A stretch of 64,000 bases of DNA from an uncultured Lactobacillus sp. (GCA_937874185.1 CALNAK010000020.1:248001-312000); one strand, 5' to 3'; positions 42,052-51,903 are shown, numbered from the stretch's first letter. Program-made: numbers and translations. Notes: a model not told the origin generated them from the sequence alone.

Positions 42052-42549
42052 ATGCGTTGGGTTCCAGTATTAGTAATATTAGTTTTAGTATTTGTAGCTG
42101 GATTCTTTACTATACGAGTAGAGAACTCTAAGAAACGTCGACTTACTTGGATTGTTTTAATCTATTTAGCTTGTTTGAGTGGTATTTTGTTCACGCCAAT
42201 CTCATTTGATGGATCGTCAATCTACATTATGCCGGCGGGAATTGGTAGAGTAAATCTCACAAGATTATACTTGCACGGTCTAGGATTTATGGAGAATATT
42301 ATTCTTACTATTCCATTAGGAATGATAGTTAAAAAATTAATACCACAAATTCCATTAGTAGTTGTTGGAATATTAGGAGTTGTTACTGGTGCGTTGATTG
42401 AGTCATTGCAATTTTACATGTCAAATCACTGGTTAATTAATCGTAGTAGTGATATTAATGATGTGATTGCCAATGCAATTGGAATTTTTGTTGGTGGTCT
42501 GATAATTGTTGGTTATCAATACTTTCAGAATGAAAAAAATTTACAATAA
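42052..42549 (+). CDS. VanZ family membrane protein, paralogue of 1775-2269
   Basis: 165 residues from ATG 42052 (AAAGGAGA upstream). MRWVPVLVILVLVFVAGF, ILFTPISFDG, GRVNLTRLYLHG, NIILTIPLGMI and SSDINDVIANAIG align throughout with the paralogue. Four to five helices. Same comments on uncertain function. Confidence 0.8.
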   Translation: MRWVPVLVILVLVFVAGFFTIRVENSKKRRLTWIVLIYLACLSGILFTPISFDGSSIYIMPAGIGRVNLTRLYLHGLGFMENIILTIPLGMIVKKLIPQIPLVVVGILGVVTGALIESLQFYMSNHWLINRSSDINDVIANAIGIFVGGLIIVGYQYFQNEKNLQ

Positions 42550-42628
42550 TAATTTGTCGATGGGATTAGGCTAGTTTGCCAGTTCTGTCGACTTTTTCTA
42601 TTTTCAAGCAGTGCATTAGATAATATTA

Positions 42629-42680
42629 GCTATTTCGTATACTTGTAGACGTTTTCCTGCTTGCACCATGTCGAAATAGC
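42629..42680. repeat. Inverted repeat around the ABC-F promoter
   Basis: GCTATTTCG (42629-42637) and CGAAATAGC (42672-42680), perfect 9-bp arms 34 bases apart. The right arm lies in the spacer of the promoter below. Confidence 0.5.
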
Positions 42681-42689
42681 CAGTATAAT
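42661..42689 (+). promoter_or_regulatory. Promoter of the ABC-F gene
   Basis: TTGCAC, 17-base spacer, TATAAT; start expected about 32 bases before the TTG start codon. Confidence 0.7.
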
Positions 42690-42727
42690 GCTTGCTAGAC
42701 TACATTGAAGAAATGAGGATTATATAT

Positions 42728-44359
42728 TTGATTACTGTTAATAACGTAAGTTTGCACTATGCTGATCGGAAATTATTTGACGATGTGAATATTAAATTTG
42801 CACCTGGCAATTGTTATGGATTGATTGGTGCTAATGGTGCCGGTAAATCAACTTTTCTAAAAGTATTATCCGGGGAAATTCAACCATCAACTGGTACCGT
42901 TACGCTTGGACCTAACGAGCGTTTGGCAACCTTAAAGCAAAATCACTTTGATTATGATGACTATACAGTTATGGAAACTGTTATTATGGGCCACGCCGAT
43001 TTGTATCGTATCATGCAAGAAAAAGATGCTATTTATGCTAAACCAGATTTTAATGAAGCAGATGGTATCAAAGCTGCCGATTTAGAAACTGAATTTGGCG
43101 AAAAGGGTGGCTGGGAAGCTGAAGGTGAGGCTTCTCAAATGCTCCAAGGCTTAAATATTCCTGAAAGTCTTCATCAAGAAAAAATGGCCACATTAACTGC
43201 TGGTCAAAAAATTAAAGTCTTATTGGCACAAGCATTATTTGGTAAGCCTGACGTACTATTGTTGGACGAACCAACTAATGGTCTTGATGTTGATTCGATT
43301 GATTGGCTAGAAGAATTCTTAATCAACTTTGAAAATACTGTTATCGTCGTATCCCATGATAGATACTTTTTAAACAAAGTTTGTACAAACATTGCTGATT
43401 TGGATTACAGCCAAATTAAACTTTATATGGGTAACTATGATTTCTGGTTGGAATCATCAGAACTTGCTCAAAAGATGAAGCAAGATTCAAATGCCAAAAA
43501 AGAAGAGAAAATCAAGGAATTACAAGAATTCGTTGCTCGTTTCTCAGCTAATGCTTCTAAATCAAAACAGGCTACTTCACGTAAGAAGATGCTTGATAAA
43601 ATTACTTTAGACGACATTCAACCAAGTTCACGTCGTTATCCATTTATTAAATTTGTTCCTAATCGTGATATCGGTAATGATTTATTAAGAGTAGAAAATC
43701 TTTCATTAACAATTGACGGTAAACAAATTTTCAAGGATGTTAATTTCATTTTGAATAAAGATGATAAAGTAGCGTTCTTGGCAAAAAATGATATGGTTAC
43801 AACAGCTTTGTTCAGAGTTATCATGGGTGAGTTAACTCCAGATACTGGAACAATTACTTGGGGTGTTACAACAAGTAAAGCTTATTTACCAAAAGATTTC
43901 AGCTCAATGTTCAATGAAGAAACTCCAATTATTGACTGGTTACGTCAGTTCGCTGAAAAGGGTGAAGATGACGATACTTTCTTGCGTGGTTTCTTAGGAC
44001 GTATGTTGTTCTCTGGTGACGACGTTACTAAGATGGTTAACGTTCTATCCGGTGGTGAAAAAGTTCGTGTCATGTTATCTAAGATGATGCTTTTGAAGTC
44101 AAATGTTCTTTTGATGGACGATCCAACAAACCATTTGGATTTGGAATCAATTACTGCTTTGAATAATAGTTTGATTGATTACAAAGGTTCAATTCTCTTT
44201 GCTTCACATGACCACCAATTCATTCAAACAATTGCTAACCGTTTGATCTACCTAACAGCTAATGGTGTTATTGACCGTGCCGATACTACTTATGATGAAT
44301 TCCGTAGTAATGCACAAGTCGAAAAACAAGTTGCTGATTTAGATGGTGGCGAAATTTAG
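42728..44359 (+). CDS. ABC-F family ATPase (YkpA-like)
   Basis: 543 residues from TTG 42728 (GAGGA upstream; the frame before it lacks a good site). Two ABC domains in one chain without membrane segments. NBD1: Walker A GANGAGKST (about 35), signature LTAGQKIKV, Walker B LLLDEPTNGLD. NBD2: signature LSGGEKVRV, Walker B VLLMDDPTNHLD, but Walker A is degenerate (LAKNDMVTTALF), as is usual for the YkpA branch. ABC-F proteins act on ribosomes as translation factors or resistance proteins. It ends before a large structured element. Confidence 0.93.
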   Translation: MITVNNVSLHYADRKLFDDVNIKFAPGNCYGLIGANGAGKSTFLKVLSGEIQPSTGTVTLGPNERLATLKQNHFDYDDYTVMETVIMGHADLYRIMQEKDAIYAKPDFNEADGIKAADLETEFGEKGGWEAEGEASQMLQGLNIPESLHQEKMATLTAGQKIKVLLAQALFGKPDVLLLDEPTNGLDVDSIDWLEEFLINFENTVIVVSHDRYFLNKVCTNIADLDYSQIKLYMGNYDFWLESSELAQKMKQDSNAKKEEKIKELQEFVARFSANASKSKQATSRKKMLDKITLDDIQPSSRRYPFIKFVPNRDIGNDLLRVENLSLTIDGKQIFKDVNFILNKDDKVAFLAKNDMVTTALFRVIMGELTPDTGTITWGVTTSKAYLPKDFSSMFNEETPIIDWLRQFAEKGEDDDTFLRGFLGRMLFSGDDVTKMVNVLSGGEKVRVMLSKMMLLKSNVLLMDDPTNHLDLESITALNNSLIDYKGSILFASHDHQFIQTIANRLIYLTANGVIDRADTTYDEFRSNAQVEKQVADLDGGEI

Positions 44360-44390
44360 TTATTCTGATAGTGCATAGTTTCCGTCTTCC

Positions 44391-44533
44391 ATGAAAAAGC
44401 GATTGGGTTGGAACATAGCCGGCACAACTTGAAGCCAGCGATGAACCTGCTGTCTACAAGCTTGGCCTTTGACTAAGCTGGCAGAGAACGCCAACTAAGT
44501 CAAATTTGGCTATTGAACCCATCGCTTTTTCAT
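44391..44533 (+). ncRNA. Candidate structured RNA after the ABC-F gene
   Basis: Outer stem: ATGAAAAAGCGATTGGGTT (44391-44409) pairs with AACCCATCGCTTTTTCAT (44516-44533). Second stem: ATAGCC (44415-44420) with GGCTAT (44508-44513). Inside sit two hairpins, GCCAGC/GCTTGGC (44433-44465) and TTTGACT...TGGC / GCCA...AGTCAAA (44468-44504). The internal part is visibly richer in G and C than the surroundings. Direction unknown; plus strand chosen because the T-run is on that side. I do not recognise the family; it could also be a MITE-like repeat. Confidence 0.5.
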
Positions 44534-44591
44534 TCCAGATTAGTTTGTAACTCCTTTTGTTTTTGAGTACTATATTCATAACTATATATAT

Positions 44592-44650
44592 AAAGACTAA
44601 TTTTGTTATCTCAAATTAATTTTGAGAGGATAAACGAAATTGGTCTTTTT
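44592..44650 (+). terminator. Long imperfect hairpin with T-run
   Basis: AAAGAC-TAATTT...TCTCAAA / TTTTGAGA...AAATTG-GTCTTT followed by TTT, between the structured element and the TauE gene. Confidence 0.65.
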
Positions 44651-44768
44651 AATTTTATACAAATCTAATTTAAGGAAAAACCAGAGTTTATAAGAGTTGT
44701 GACTTCTGTGGTTTGCTATGAATGTAATGGCATATAGTTTAAACTATTATAAGTGGGGGGAAAGTATA

Positions 44769-45500
44769 TTGAGTTGGATATTTATAATGATTTTTGCGGC
44801 ATTAATGGCCGGGTTTGTTCAAGGTGTAACTGGATTTGGTTCAGGAATCGTCATGATGATTTTTTTGCCACATTTATTGCCAATCAATCAGAGTGCTGGG
44901 GTATCAACTTTAACTATGTTGGTTGCTAATGCCATGGTTGTTTGGAGATATCGGAAATCACTAAAATGGCAAAAGTTGGTTGCTCCTTTTTTAATTTATA
45001 TCACGATTGCTGTTTGTTCGCTGTATTGGAGTGAATTCTTAGCAGCTGGACATTTGAAATTATTGTTAGGAGTACTTTTGGTCGTATTATCTTTGTATTA
45101 TTCAATTATGAATGTACGATCAATTACGTTAAAATCTATTCCTGTTTATGTAATGATTTTGTTTGCGATGATATCTGGATTCTTCAACGGAATGTTTGGT
45201 ATCGGTGGACCATTAATGGCCTTGTATTTCTTAACCATAGCTGATTCTAAAGAGAACTATTTGGCCAGTATTCAGACGTTCTTTTTGATAGATACAATAA
45301 TGATGACTAGTTTACGTTTTGCCAGTGGAATACTTAATCTTGATAGTTTAAAGTTTGTTTTCATCGGAATTATTGGTGCAATTATTGGAACGATTTTAGC
45401 TAATCGTTTGGTTAGTCATTTGAATATTAAGGTAATGGAATTATTTATATATGTATTCATTGGATTAAGTGGTTTTTATTATTTGATAACAGCTTTATAA
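44769..45500 (+). CDS. TauE/SafE family anion exporter
   Basis: 243 residues from TTG 44769 (GGGGGGA 7 bases upstream); an in-frame ATG at 44718 lacks a ribosome binding site. About eight helices in two repeats, each with the family's glycine-rich segment: AGFVQGVTGFGSGIV near the N-terminus and SGFFNGMFGIGGPLMALYFL in the middle. These proteins move sulfite, sulfoacetate or other small organic anions. It converges on a LysR gene through a terminator. Substrate unknown. Confidence 0.87.
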   Translation: MSWIFIMIFAALMAGFVQGVTGFGSGIVMMIFLPHLLPINQSAGVSTLTMLVANAMVVWRYRKSLKWQKLVAPFLIYITIAVCSLYWSEFLAAGHLKLLLGVLLVVLSLYYSIMNVRSITLKSIPVYVMILFAMISGFFNGMFGIGGPLMALYFLTIADSKENYLASIQTFFLIDTIMMTSLRFASGILNLDSLKFVFIGIIGAIIGTILANRLVSHLNIKVMELFIYVFIGLSGFYYLITAL

Positions 45501-45504
45501 AGAC

Positions 45505-45549
45505 AAGAAGGTTTACTCGTTATTTGATGAAGAGTGAACCTTCTTTTTA
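45505..45549. terminator. Bidirectional terminator TauE/LysR
   Basis: AAGAAGGTTTACTC / GAGTGAACCTTCTT stem with T-runs between convergent genes. Confidence 0.88.
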
Positions 45550-46452
45550 ATTTGAAAAATATTTTAAAGTGAAATTTCTAAATTGTTGGATGATTTCATG
45601 ATTATAATTTTGATTATTAGTAATTAATAATGTTTGACGGAAAATTTCAGGTTCAAATTGTATTCCAATAATATTTTTATCCTTGGGGACATACTTATCA
45701 TATGTTTCACGAGCTAGAAATCCAATTCCACTGTTATTTTTAACGATATGTATAATTGCATCGGGTTGAGTAGAATTACCAATTACTTTGCAATTAATAT
45801 GTGACTTTTGTATTAGATTGTTTATTTGAGAATACAAATCTGTATGGATATCAGGCAATAGAATATCTTGTTGATCAAATTGCTGAATATTGATTTTCTT
45901 AGATTTAGATAGAGGATTGTTTTTATTGAGTATCACTAAAAAAGGACTTCGCATTAATACATCGGTAGAAAAAAGTGCCTCATTTTTCTTGTTATTTAAT
46001 AGGCCAGAATTACTAAATATTAAATCTAAATCATTAGTTTTCATTTTATCGATCAACTGAGAACTGCTGCCGATTTGATAGTGCAAATGGATACTAGGGA
46101 ATTTCTTTTGGAAATCATTTAGAATCTGGTTAACTATTGAATAAGAAAATGTCCATAGGACTCCGACACGTAGCTCACCATCAATGTTTGATTTATAATT
46201 TTCTAATTCATTTTCCAAATCGGTAAATTCATATTTCAACTTTTCAAAGTGATTAACAATTATTTTTCCTGTGGGTGTTAAGTCTATCTTTTGTCTGTGA
46301 TTTCTAATAAAAATAGGAGTTCCCAATTCATCTTCTAATGTTTGAATACTTTGAGATAATGATGGTTGGCTAATGAATAATTCTTTTGCAGCTTGTGTAA
46401 AATTTTTAGTACGTACAATTGTGAGTACATAGTTTATTTGTTTAGCATTCAT
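45547..46452 (-). CDS. LysR family regulator
   Basis: 301 residues from ATG 46452 (GGGGGG upstream). The N-terminal winged HTH is NAKQINYVLTIVRTKNFTQAAKELFISQPSLSQSIQTLEDELG; the remainder is a LysR substrate-binding domain. Divergent from the flavoprotein/SLC13 operon, with a T-N11-A palindrome between them, so it probably activates that operon in response to its substrate. Confidence 0.92.
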   Translation of the reverse strand: MNAKQINYVLTIVRTKNFTQAAKELFISQPSLSQSIQTLEDELGTPIFIRNHRQKIDLTPTGKIIVNHFEKLKYEFTDLENELENYKSNIDGELRVGVLWTFSYSIVNQILNDFQKKFPSIHLHYQIGSSSQLIDKMKTNDLDLIFSNSGLLNNKKNEALFSTDVLMRSPFLVILNKNNPLSKSKKINIQQFDQQDILLPDIHTDLYSQINNLIQKSHINCKVIGNSTQPDAIIHIVKNNSGIGFLARETYDKYVPKDKNIIGIQFEPEIFRQTLLITNNQNYNHEIIQQFRNFTLKYFSN

Positions 46453-46479
46453 TGTGATCCCCCCCAATACATATTTATG

Positions 46480-46494
46480 ATAGGTTTTACCTAT
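46480..46494. promoter_or_regulatory. LysR-type operator
   Basis: ATAGGT-TTT-ACCTAT includes the T-N11-A pattern of LysR binding sites and lies between the LysR gene and the divergent flavoprotein gene. Confidence 0.6.
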
Positions 46495-46587
46495 GTATAA
46501 AGATATTTATTTATATTATACATATGATTAAATCTGCTGTACATTATTTGTGAACAAACATACAAATAAATTTTGGGGGTTATTACA

Positions 46588-47838
46588 ATGCGAAGTATTT
46601 CAAGTGATGTTCTTGTGGTCGGTGCAGGTGCGGCTGGTATTTCAGCAGCATTGAGTGCAAAAGATACAGGTGCAAGTGTAATTTTAATTGAACGTAATCC
46701 GGTTTTTGGTGGTGAGGCGACTAACTCATCCATTAATTCTTTTTGTGGATTCTATACTCGTGGAAAGAATCCTGATCTTGCCGTTGGTGGTGTTGGAAAG
46801 TACATTTTATCCCTTTTAAAGGAACATGGTTTCGATGTTTTACCACATCCGTCAAAATCAACTGGTAATATAGCAATACATTTTGATCCGGAAATATTAA
46901 AGTTTATTTATGATGATTTGTTGCGGACAAGTAAAATTGATTTTTATTTACATACATCGTTAATAAAAGTTAATTGTGAAAATAATCAGATTATTAGTGT
47001 AATAGCTTTAGATGATGAAGGTCCAATTGAAATAGTTGCAAAGCAGTACGTTGATGCTACAGGGAATGCAAATTTGACTAATCTTGCTAATTTACCTACT
47101 GAATGGGGCGACGTCAATGGCAAGGTTCAATTATCTTCGTTGTCATTCAAATTGAGCAACTTACCCAGACATGAGATTTTAAATACGGATCTTACAAAAG
47201 CAATTAAAGCTGGGAAAAGAGCCGGAATTAAATATTTAAAGTCTTAGAAGGGATTAATTGTAAAGAATCCTAACGATGATTTTGGATACTGTACAATCCC
47301 GAGTGTTGAGTTGAAAAATTTATCGGGAAAAGAATTAACGTATGCTGAAATGAATTTACGTAGTCAGGTTAATGCTTATGTTGAAACATTTAGACATTAT
47401 TTAGATGATTGCAGTGAAATTAGAGTCGATACATTGGGACCTCAAATCGGAATACGTGAAGCTCGAAGGGTTATTGGTAAGGAGACACTTTTGGGTGATG
47501 ACATAGTACGCGGAATAAAACGAAATGACAGTATTGGTCGTGCTGCTTGGAGTCCTGAAATACATATAAGTGATACAGAATTACAGTATATTCATATATC
47601 GGATAATGATTATGCATCAATTCCCTTTGGAATTATTGATGTTAAAGATTGTTCAAATCTCTGGGCCGCCGGTAGATTAGTATCGACTGATTCGAAGGGA
47701 ATGAGTTCAGTACGTGTCATGGGAACTAGTTTTGCAACGGGACAAGCTGCAGGAGTGAGTGCAGGTGTTAGTGCCCAAAAAGTTAGTAATTATTCAATAG
47801 TTCGAGAAGAGCTACTACGTCAGGGCGCCTTGTTGTAG
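46588..47838 (+). pseudogene. FAD-dependent oxidoreductase interrupted by an in-frame amber codon
   Basis: Start ATG 46588 (GGGGG upstream). The N-terminal part has the dinucleotide-binding loop VVGAGAAGISAALSA and ERNPVFGGEATNSSINSF, matching FAD_oxidored-type flavoproteins (fumarate-reductase-like). It reaches TAG at 47245-47247. The same frame continues without any other stop to 47838 with LGPQIGIREARRVIGKE and LWAAGRLVSTDSKGMSSVRVMG, the C-terminal FAD-binding part. Restoring one codon (for example CAG) would give a 416-residue protein. No start with a good site lies near the C-terminal half, so the gene is probably inactive in this strain. Confidence 0.82.
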
Positions 47839-47851
47839 GAGGGAAAATATA

Positions 47852-49306
47852 ATGAAAGCAATTAGTAGGAAAAATAATAATATTTATTTAATTGTAAGTA
47901 TAGCAATTATCCTCTTATCACACTTCGTTACCTTTCCTGGATGGAGTCAGGACAATACGACAATTCTTTTAACTTTTCTTGGTACACTTATTCTATGGAT
48001 TACAACGGATATTGTTTGGCCAAGTATGTTGTGCCTCTTATCATTAGCTATGATTCCGGCGGTGGGTTTCAAAACCGCATTGGCTTACTCATTAGGGAAT
48101 GAGACATTTGCATTTCTTCTTTTTACATTTATGTGTACATATGAGGTATCACAAACTAGCTTTGTCCATAGAGTTGCTTTGTCAATGGTGACTTCTAGGC
48201 TCGCTCGTCAAGGGGTCTGGCAAATGGCAATAGTATTTTTAGCAACAGTGTTATTAATGGGACTATTTATTTCTCCAACAGTGCTTTTCTTTATTTTTTA
48301 TCCGATATTACAAGAAATATTTGGCATTTTACAGTTAAAAAAGGGTGATAAATTTGCAGTTATGTTGATGACTGGATTAGTGTTTGCCTGCAATATCAGC
48401 TCTGGTATGACACCAATTGGTCACGCATTTCCCGTATTAGCAATGAACATTTATAATCAGATGTCGAATGTACCGATAACATATCCGCAATATATGGGGA
48501 TGGCCGTACCAATAGGATTTTTATTGTTTATATTAATGATGCTGATATTTAGGTTTATCATGAATCCGAATATTCCAAAATTTGATGGTATTTCAAAACA
48601 AGATTTTAAAAACAAAGATTCTGGAAATCTCAACGTCAGAGAACTATCAATATTAATTATTTTTGCTATTGTAGTTTTACTATGGATTGTTCCTAGCTTA
48701 TTAGGAAATATTTTTCCAAAGTTTTCTCTGAATATGAGTAATTATGGTAATGCAATGCCTCCATTGCTTGGAGTAGTTTTGATGTCAATTATTAGAATAG
48801 ATAAAAAGCCATTAATGAATATTACAGAAGCATTGACTAAGGGGGTCTCATGGCCCAGTTTAGTGATGTCCTTTGCAACTTTATTAATTGGTAGTTGTAT
48901 GACTGATAAGAATATTGGCTTTATTAAACAATCTTCACAGTTCATTACACCCATGATTCATGGTTTAAAGTCATGGTCATTGATACTCATTTTTATAATA
49001 ATTGCACTCATTTGTAGTAACCTGATGTCACATCTTGTCACATCTCAACTAGTTCCTTCACTTGCAATTCCAATAGCTCTTGCAAGCGGGGGTGCGATTA
49101 ATGCTGGAGCAATAGTTGCGGTTATAGGATTAGCAGCATCAATTGGATCTGCATCTCCATCATCAATGCCATTTACAGCAGTAGCAGTTTCTACTGGTTG
49201 GGCTGATACAAAGAATCTAATGAAGTATGGAATAATTTTCACACTTGGTATAGCCATTATTTTATATTTTCTTGCATATCCTTTAGCAAAATTAATTATT
49301 AGCTAA
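47852..49306 (+). CDS. SLC13/DASS-type anion permease
   Basis: 484 residues, about twelve helices. The first loop region SLGNETFAFLLFTFMCTYEVSQTSF and the paired GLVFACNISSGMTPIGHAFP and IGLAASIGSASPSSMPFTAVAVSTG segments recall the two SNT-like hairpin motifs of divalent-anion:sodium symporters. It probably imports a dicarboxylate or related organic anion used by the flavoprotein. AGGAGGG precedes ATG 47852, 13 bases after the flavoprotein stop, so it is co-transcribed under the LysR regulator. Confidence 0.78.
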   Translation: MKAISRKNNNIYLIVSIAIILLSHFVTFPGWSQDNTTILLTFLGTLILWITTDIVWPSMLCLLSLAMIPAVGFKTALAYSLGNETFAFLLFTFMCTYEVSQTSFVHRVALSMVTSRLARQGVWQMAIVFLATVLLMGLFISPTVLFFIFYPILQEIFGILQLKKGDKFAVMLMTGLVFACNISSGMTPIGHAFPVLAMNIYNQMSNVPITYPQYMGMAVPIGFLLFILMMLIFRFIMNPNIPKFDGISKQDFKNKDSGNLNVRELSILIIFAIVVLLWIVPSLLGNIFPKFSLNMSNYGNAMPPLLGVVLMSIIRIDKKPLMNITEALTKGVSWPSLVMSFATLLIGSCMTDKNIGFIKQSSQFITPMIHGLKSWSLILIFIIIALICSNLMSHLVTSQLVPSLAIPIALASGGAINAGAIVAVIGLAASIGSASPSSMPFTAVAVSTGWADTKNLMKYGIIFTLGIAIILYFLAYPLAKLIIS

Positions 49307-49310
49307 ATTG

Positions 49311-49347
49311 AATACCCCTAGGATTAAAATCCTAAGGGTATTTTTTT
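49311..49347. terminator. Terminator after the SLC13 gene
   Basis: AATACCCCTAGGAT / ATCCTAAGGGTATT stem followed by seven T residues. Confidence 0.9.
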
Positions 49348-49463
49348 CTCCAAAAAGTATTTTTAAAAACTCATTATAATGCAATCTTTAAATCTAAATA
49401 GTTGATATACTTGTATATAACAATTCGAACTACTTTGAATATCTAAATGGGGGATTACATATC

Positions 49464-50228
49464 ATGATTGAGATTGACGAACTGAGTAAGAACTATGGCG
49501 ATAAGAAAGCATTGCAGAATTTAACGCTTAGAATCAAGTCTGGTGAGATATTTGGATTCTTAGGACATAATGGTGCTGGGAAGTCGACCACGCTCAAAAG
49601 TTTAGTAAGTATCATCCAACCAACTGATGGATCCATTACAGTTGATGGATTAGATTTGGTGGAACATCGTCAAGAAGTGAAGGGAAAAATTGCTTACGTT
49701 CCCGATACTCCCGATATTTTTCTACAATTATCAGCAATGGAATATTGGAATTTATTGGCTGCAGCTTATAATTTGTCTGAGGATGAGGTTTCAGATAGAA
49801 GAAATAAATTGGTTGAATTGTTTAACATGGGAGAACATACTGATGAAACTCTTGCTAGTTTTTCTCATGGTATGCGTCAAAAAACGATAATTATTGGTGC
49901 ATTATTGTCTGATCCTGATGTTTGGATATTGGATGAACCTTTACAAGGTTTGGACCCTCAAGCAGCCTATGATTTGAAGCAGTTGATGAAGGCTCATGCG
50001 GCTAAAGGTAAAACAGTTATCTTTTCAACACATAATTTGGATACGGCTCAACAGTTGTGTGATGAGTTGGCAATTTTGAAAAAAGGTAAATTGATTTATA
50101 ACGGCTCGGTAAATGATTTATTGGCTCAAAACGAAAATGAATCATTAGAAGATATTTATTTACAGATGGCTGGTCGTCAAGATGGTGGTCATCTGGTTGA
50201 CGATATTGAAGGTGACAACCATGAATAA
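49464..50228 (+). CDS. ABC transporter ATP-binding protein
   Basis: 254 residues. Walker A GHNGAGKST (about 34-42), Q-loop YVPDTPDIF, signature variant FSHGMRQK (about 132), Walker B VWILDEP, switch STH. The EcsA/YtrB-like layout matches ABC-2 exporters. RBS GGGGGA-like before ATG 49464. It overlaps the permease gene by 8 bases, so the two are coupled. Substrate unknown. Confidence 0.92.
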   Translation: MIEIDELSKNYGDKKALQNLTLRIKSGEIFGFLGHNGAGKSTTLKSLVSIIQPTDGSITVDGLDLVEHRQEVKGKIAYVPDTPDIFLQLSAMEYWNLLAAAYNLSEDEVSDRRNKLVELFNMGEHTDETLASFSHGMRQKTIIIGALLSDPDVWILDEPLQGLDPQAAYDLKQLMKAHAAKGKTVIFSTHNLDTAQQLCDELAILKKGKLIYNGSVNDLLAQNENESLEDIYLQMAGRQDGGHLVDDIEGDNHE

Positions 50229-51807
50229 AAGGCAATTAAAGGCATTACTTGCGGTCAATTTGCGACTGGTCAATCCTCAAGTAACCGATAGATACCGTAA
50301 AAAAGGTAAAAATGGTTCCGACTTAACAAGAAAATTACAATTACAGTTCTTTATAAATACGTTAGTTTTCATATTTATTTATGGAGCAACAATGTTCTCA
50401 TTCGATTTTAGTAAATTACCAGGGATGTTCACGTTTTATGTGACCCTGTTTGTTTTGTTGGCGTTGTCGCAAAGCATATCAGGTATTTACAATATCTTTT
50501 TTGCAGGTAAAGATTTAGATAGTTATCTACCGTTACCCTTTAGGCAAAAGGAAATCTTCTTTAGTAAGATATTAATTGTTTCGTCAAATGTCATTCCATT
50601 TACATTGCCGCTATTGATAGTCTTCTTCCTTACTGGTTGGCGTTCTGGGATTATGATTCCGTTAGCATTATTGCTGGCAATAGTCGTGTATGTTCTTGTT
50701 TTGGCAATAATTTTATTTGCTTGTTCATTAATTGTCTTTGGACTAACTAAAACGAGTCTATTTCGTAATCATCAATCAGTTGTGATGAATCTTCTGATTG
50801 CAGTTACAACAGTAATTGCAGTTGGTGGTATTTTGATGATGAATGGGAATCAGTATAGTGAGACGGGAGCTTCACTAGATCGAACACCGATTGCAATCTT
50901 TATGCCATTATTCCAAATATTTAAAGATGCATTCTCATTGGCTAGTGGTGGAGCCTGGTTAGGATTATTAGCATTGCTATTGGTGTTTGGCGGATTGTTG
51001 AAATACATTGTTCTACCACATTTGAATGAACAGTTGACACTTGCTAATACTGCCTCTGTAGACGGCTCTAAGAAGCATAAACGAGTTCAGAGAAGTGGTT
51101 TGAAACAAATTTTGGATAGTTATAATTTTCAATTACTGAAGGAACCTAATTTATTATTACAAGTTCTTTCAAATTCTATTATGATGCCAATAATTTTTAT
51201 CTTTTCATTTGCGTTTGCCAAAGTACCAAATAATCTTCCAGTTAAATGGCTAGGGGTATTTTTTGTGGCAGGAATTGCCTTTAGCGGAATGACAATTAAC
51301 CAGTCATCTTTAATCGGAAATTTAATTTCATTAGATAGAATGAATTTTGAATTTGTTAAATCATTACCAATTTCATTGAAGAAATATTTACAAAGAAAAT
51401 TCTTGTTAGGATATATTTTCCAATTAATAATCAATACTTTGATACTTATTGTTGCAACGATTATTCTTAAACTTAGCTTAGCTATGCTAGTTGCCTTAAT
51501 TTGTGGATCAGCTTGGGGAACATATTTAATTAGTCAGCATTATTTCAGACGTGATTACAAATTACGACTAACAAATTGGACCAATGTTACGCAGCTATTT
51601 AGTCGTGGTGGAGGGAATCTTGGTATGGTAACTACAATCTTTGTCAGTATTATAGTTGGAGTTACGGTTATCCTTGGATATAGCGCCGCTATTGCCTTAC
51701 TTCCACAAGCTTGGATGATAAACACGATTGTGGCAATTATCATCATAATTTTGTCAGTATTAATACTTAAATTCTATCAACAAAAGTTTTGGAAACAGTT
51801 TGATTAA
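50221..51807 (+). CDS. ABC-2 type exporter permease, large
   Basis: 528 residues from ATG 50221 inside the end of the ATPase gene. About twelve helices with a cytoplasmic stretch near residues 275-300 (DGSKKHKRVQRSGLK). The size corresponds to two ABC-2 permease halves fused in one protein, as in EcsB-like or Lactobacillales putative drug/peptide exporters. A long inverted repeat (AAGGAATC ... GATTCCTT) at 51806-51853 follows. Substrate unknown. Confidence 0.8.
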   Translation: MNKRQLKALLAVNLRLVNPQVTDRYRKKGKNGSDLTRKLQLQFFINTLVFIFIYGATMFSFDFSKLPGMFTFYVTLFVLLALSQSISGIYNIFFAGKDLDSYLPLPFRQKEIFFSKILIVSSNVIPFTLPLLIVFFLTGWRSGIMIPLALLLAIVVYVLVLAIILFACSLIVFGLTKTSLFRNHQSVVMNLLIAVTTVIAVGGILMMNGNQYSETGASLDRTPIAIFMPLFQIFKDAFSLASGGAWLGLLALLLVFGGLLKYIVLPHLNEQLTLANTASVDGSKKHKRVQRSGLKQILDSYNFQLLKEPNLLLQVLSNSIMMPIIFIFSFAFAKVPNNLPVKWLGVFFVAGIAFSGMTINQSSLIGNLISLDRMNFEFVKSLPISLKKYLQRKFLLGYIFQLIINTLILIVATIILKLSLAMLVALICGSAWGTYLISQHYFRRDYKLRLTNWTNVTQLFSRGGGNLGMVTTIFVSIIVGVTVILGYSAAIALLPQAWMINTIVAIIIIILSVLILKFYQQKFWKQFD

Positions 51808-51903
51808 GGAATCCTGATAAAAGGACTCTTTTTGGGATTGATGATTCCTTAATATCCTTGTATAATTTAAGTTATATTTTTACGGATTTGGGGAATGAAA
51901 TTA

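Noticed and set aside
43736..43830. Degenerate Walker A in the second ABC-F domain considered as novel
   Set aside because: The YkpA branch of ABC-F proteins normally has this degeneration.
51806..51853. Inverted repeat AAGGAATC/GATTCCTT after the ABC permease considered as a terminator
   Set aside because: Arms are short, the loop is about 32 bases and no T-run follows, so it is not called as a feature.
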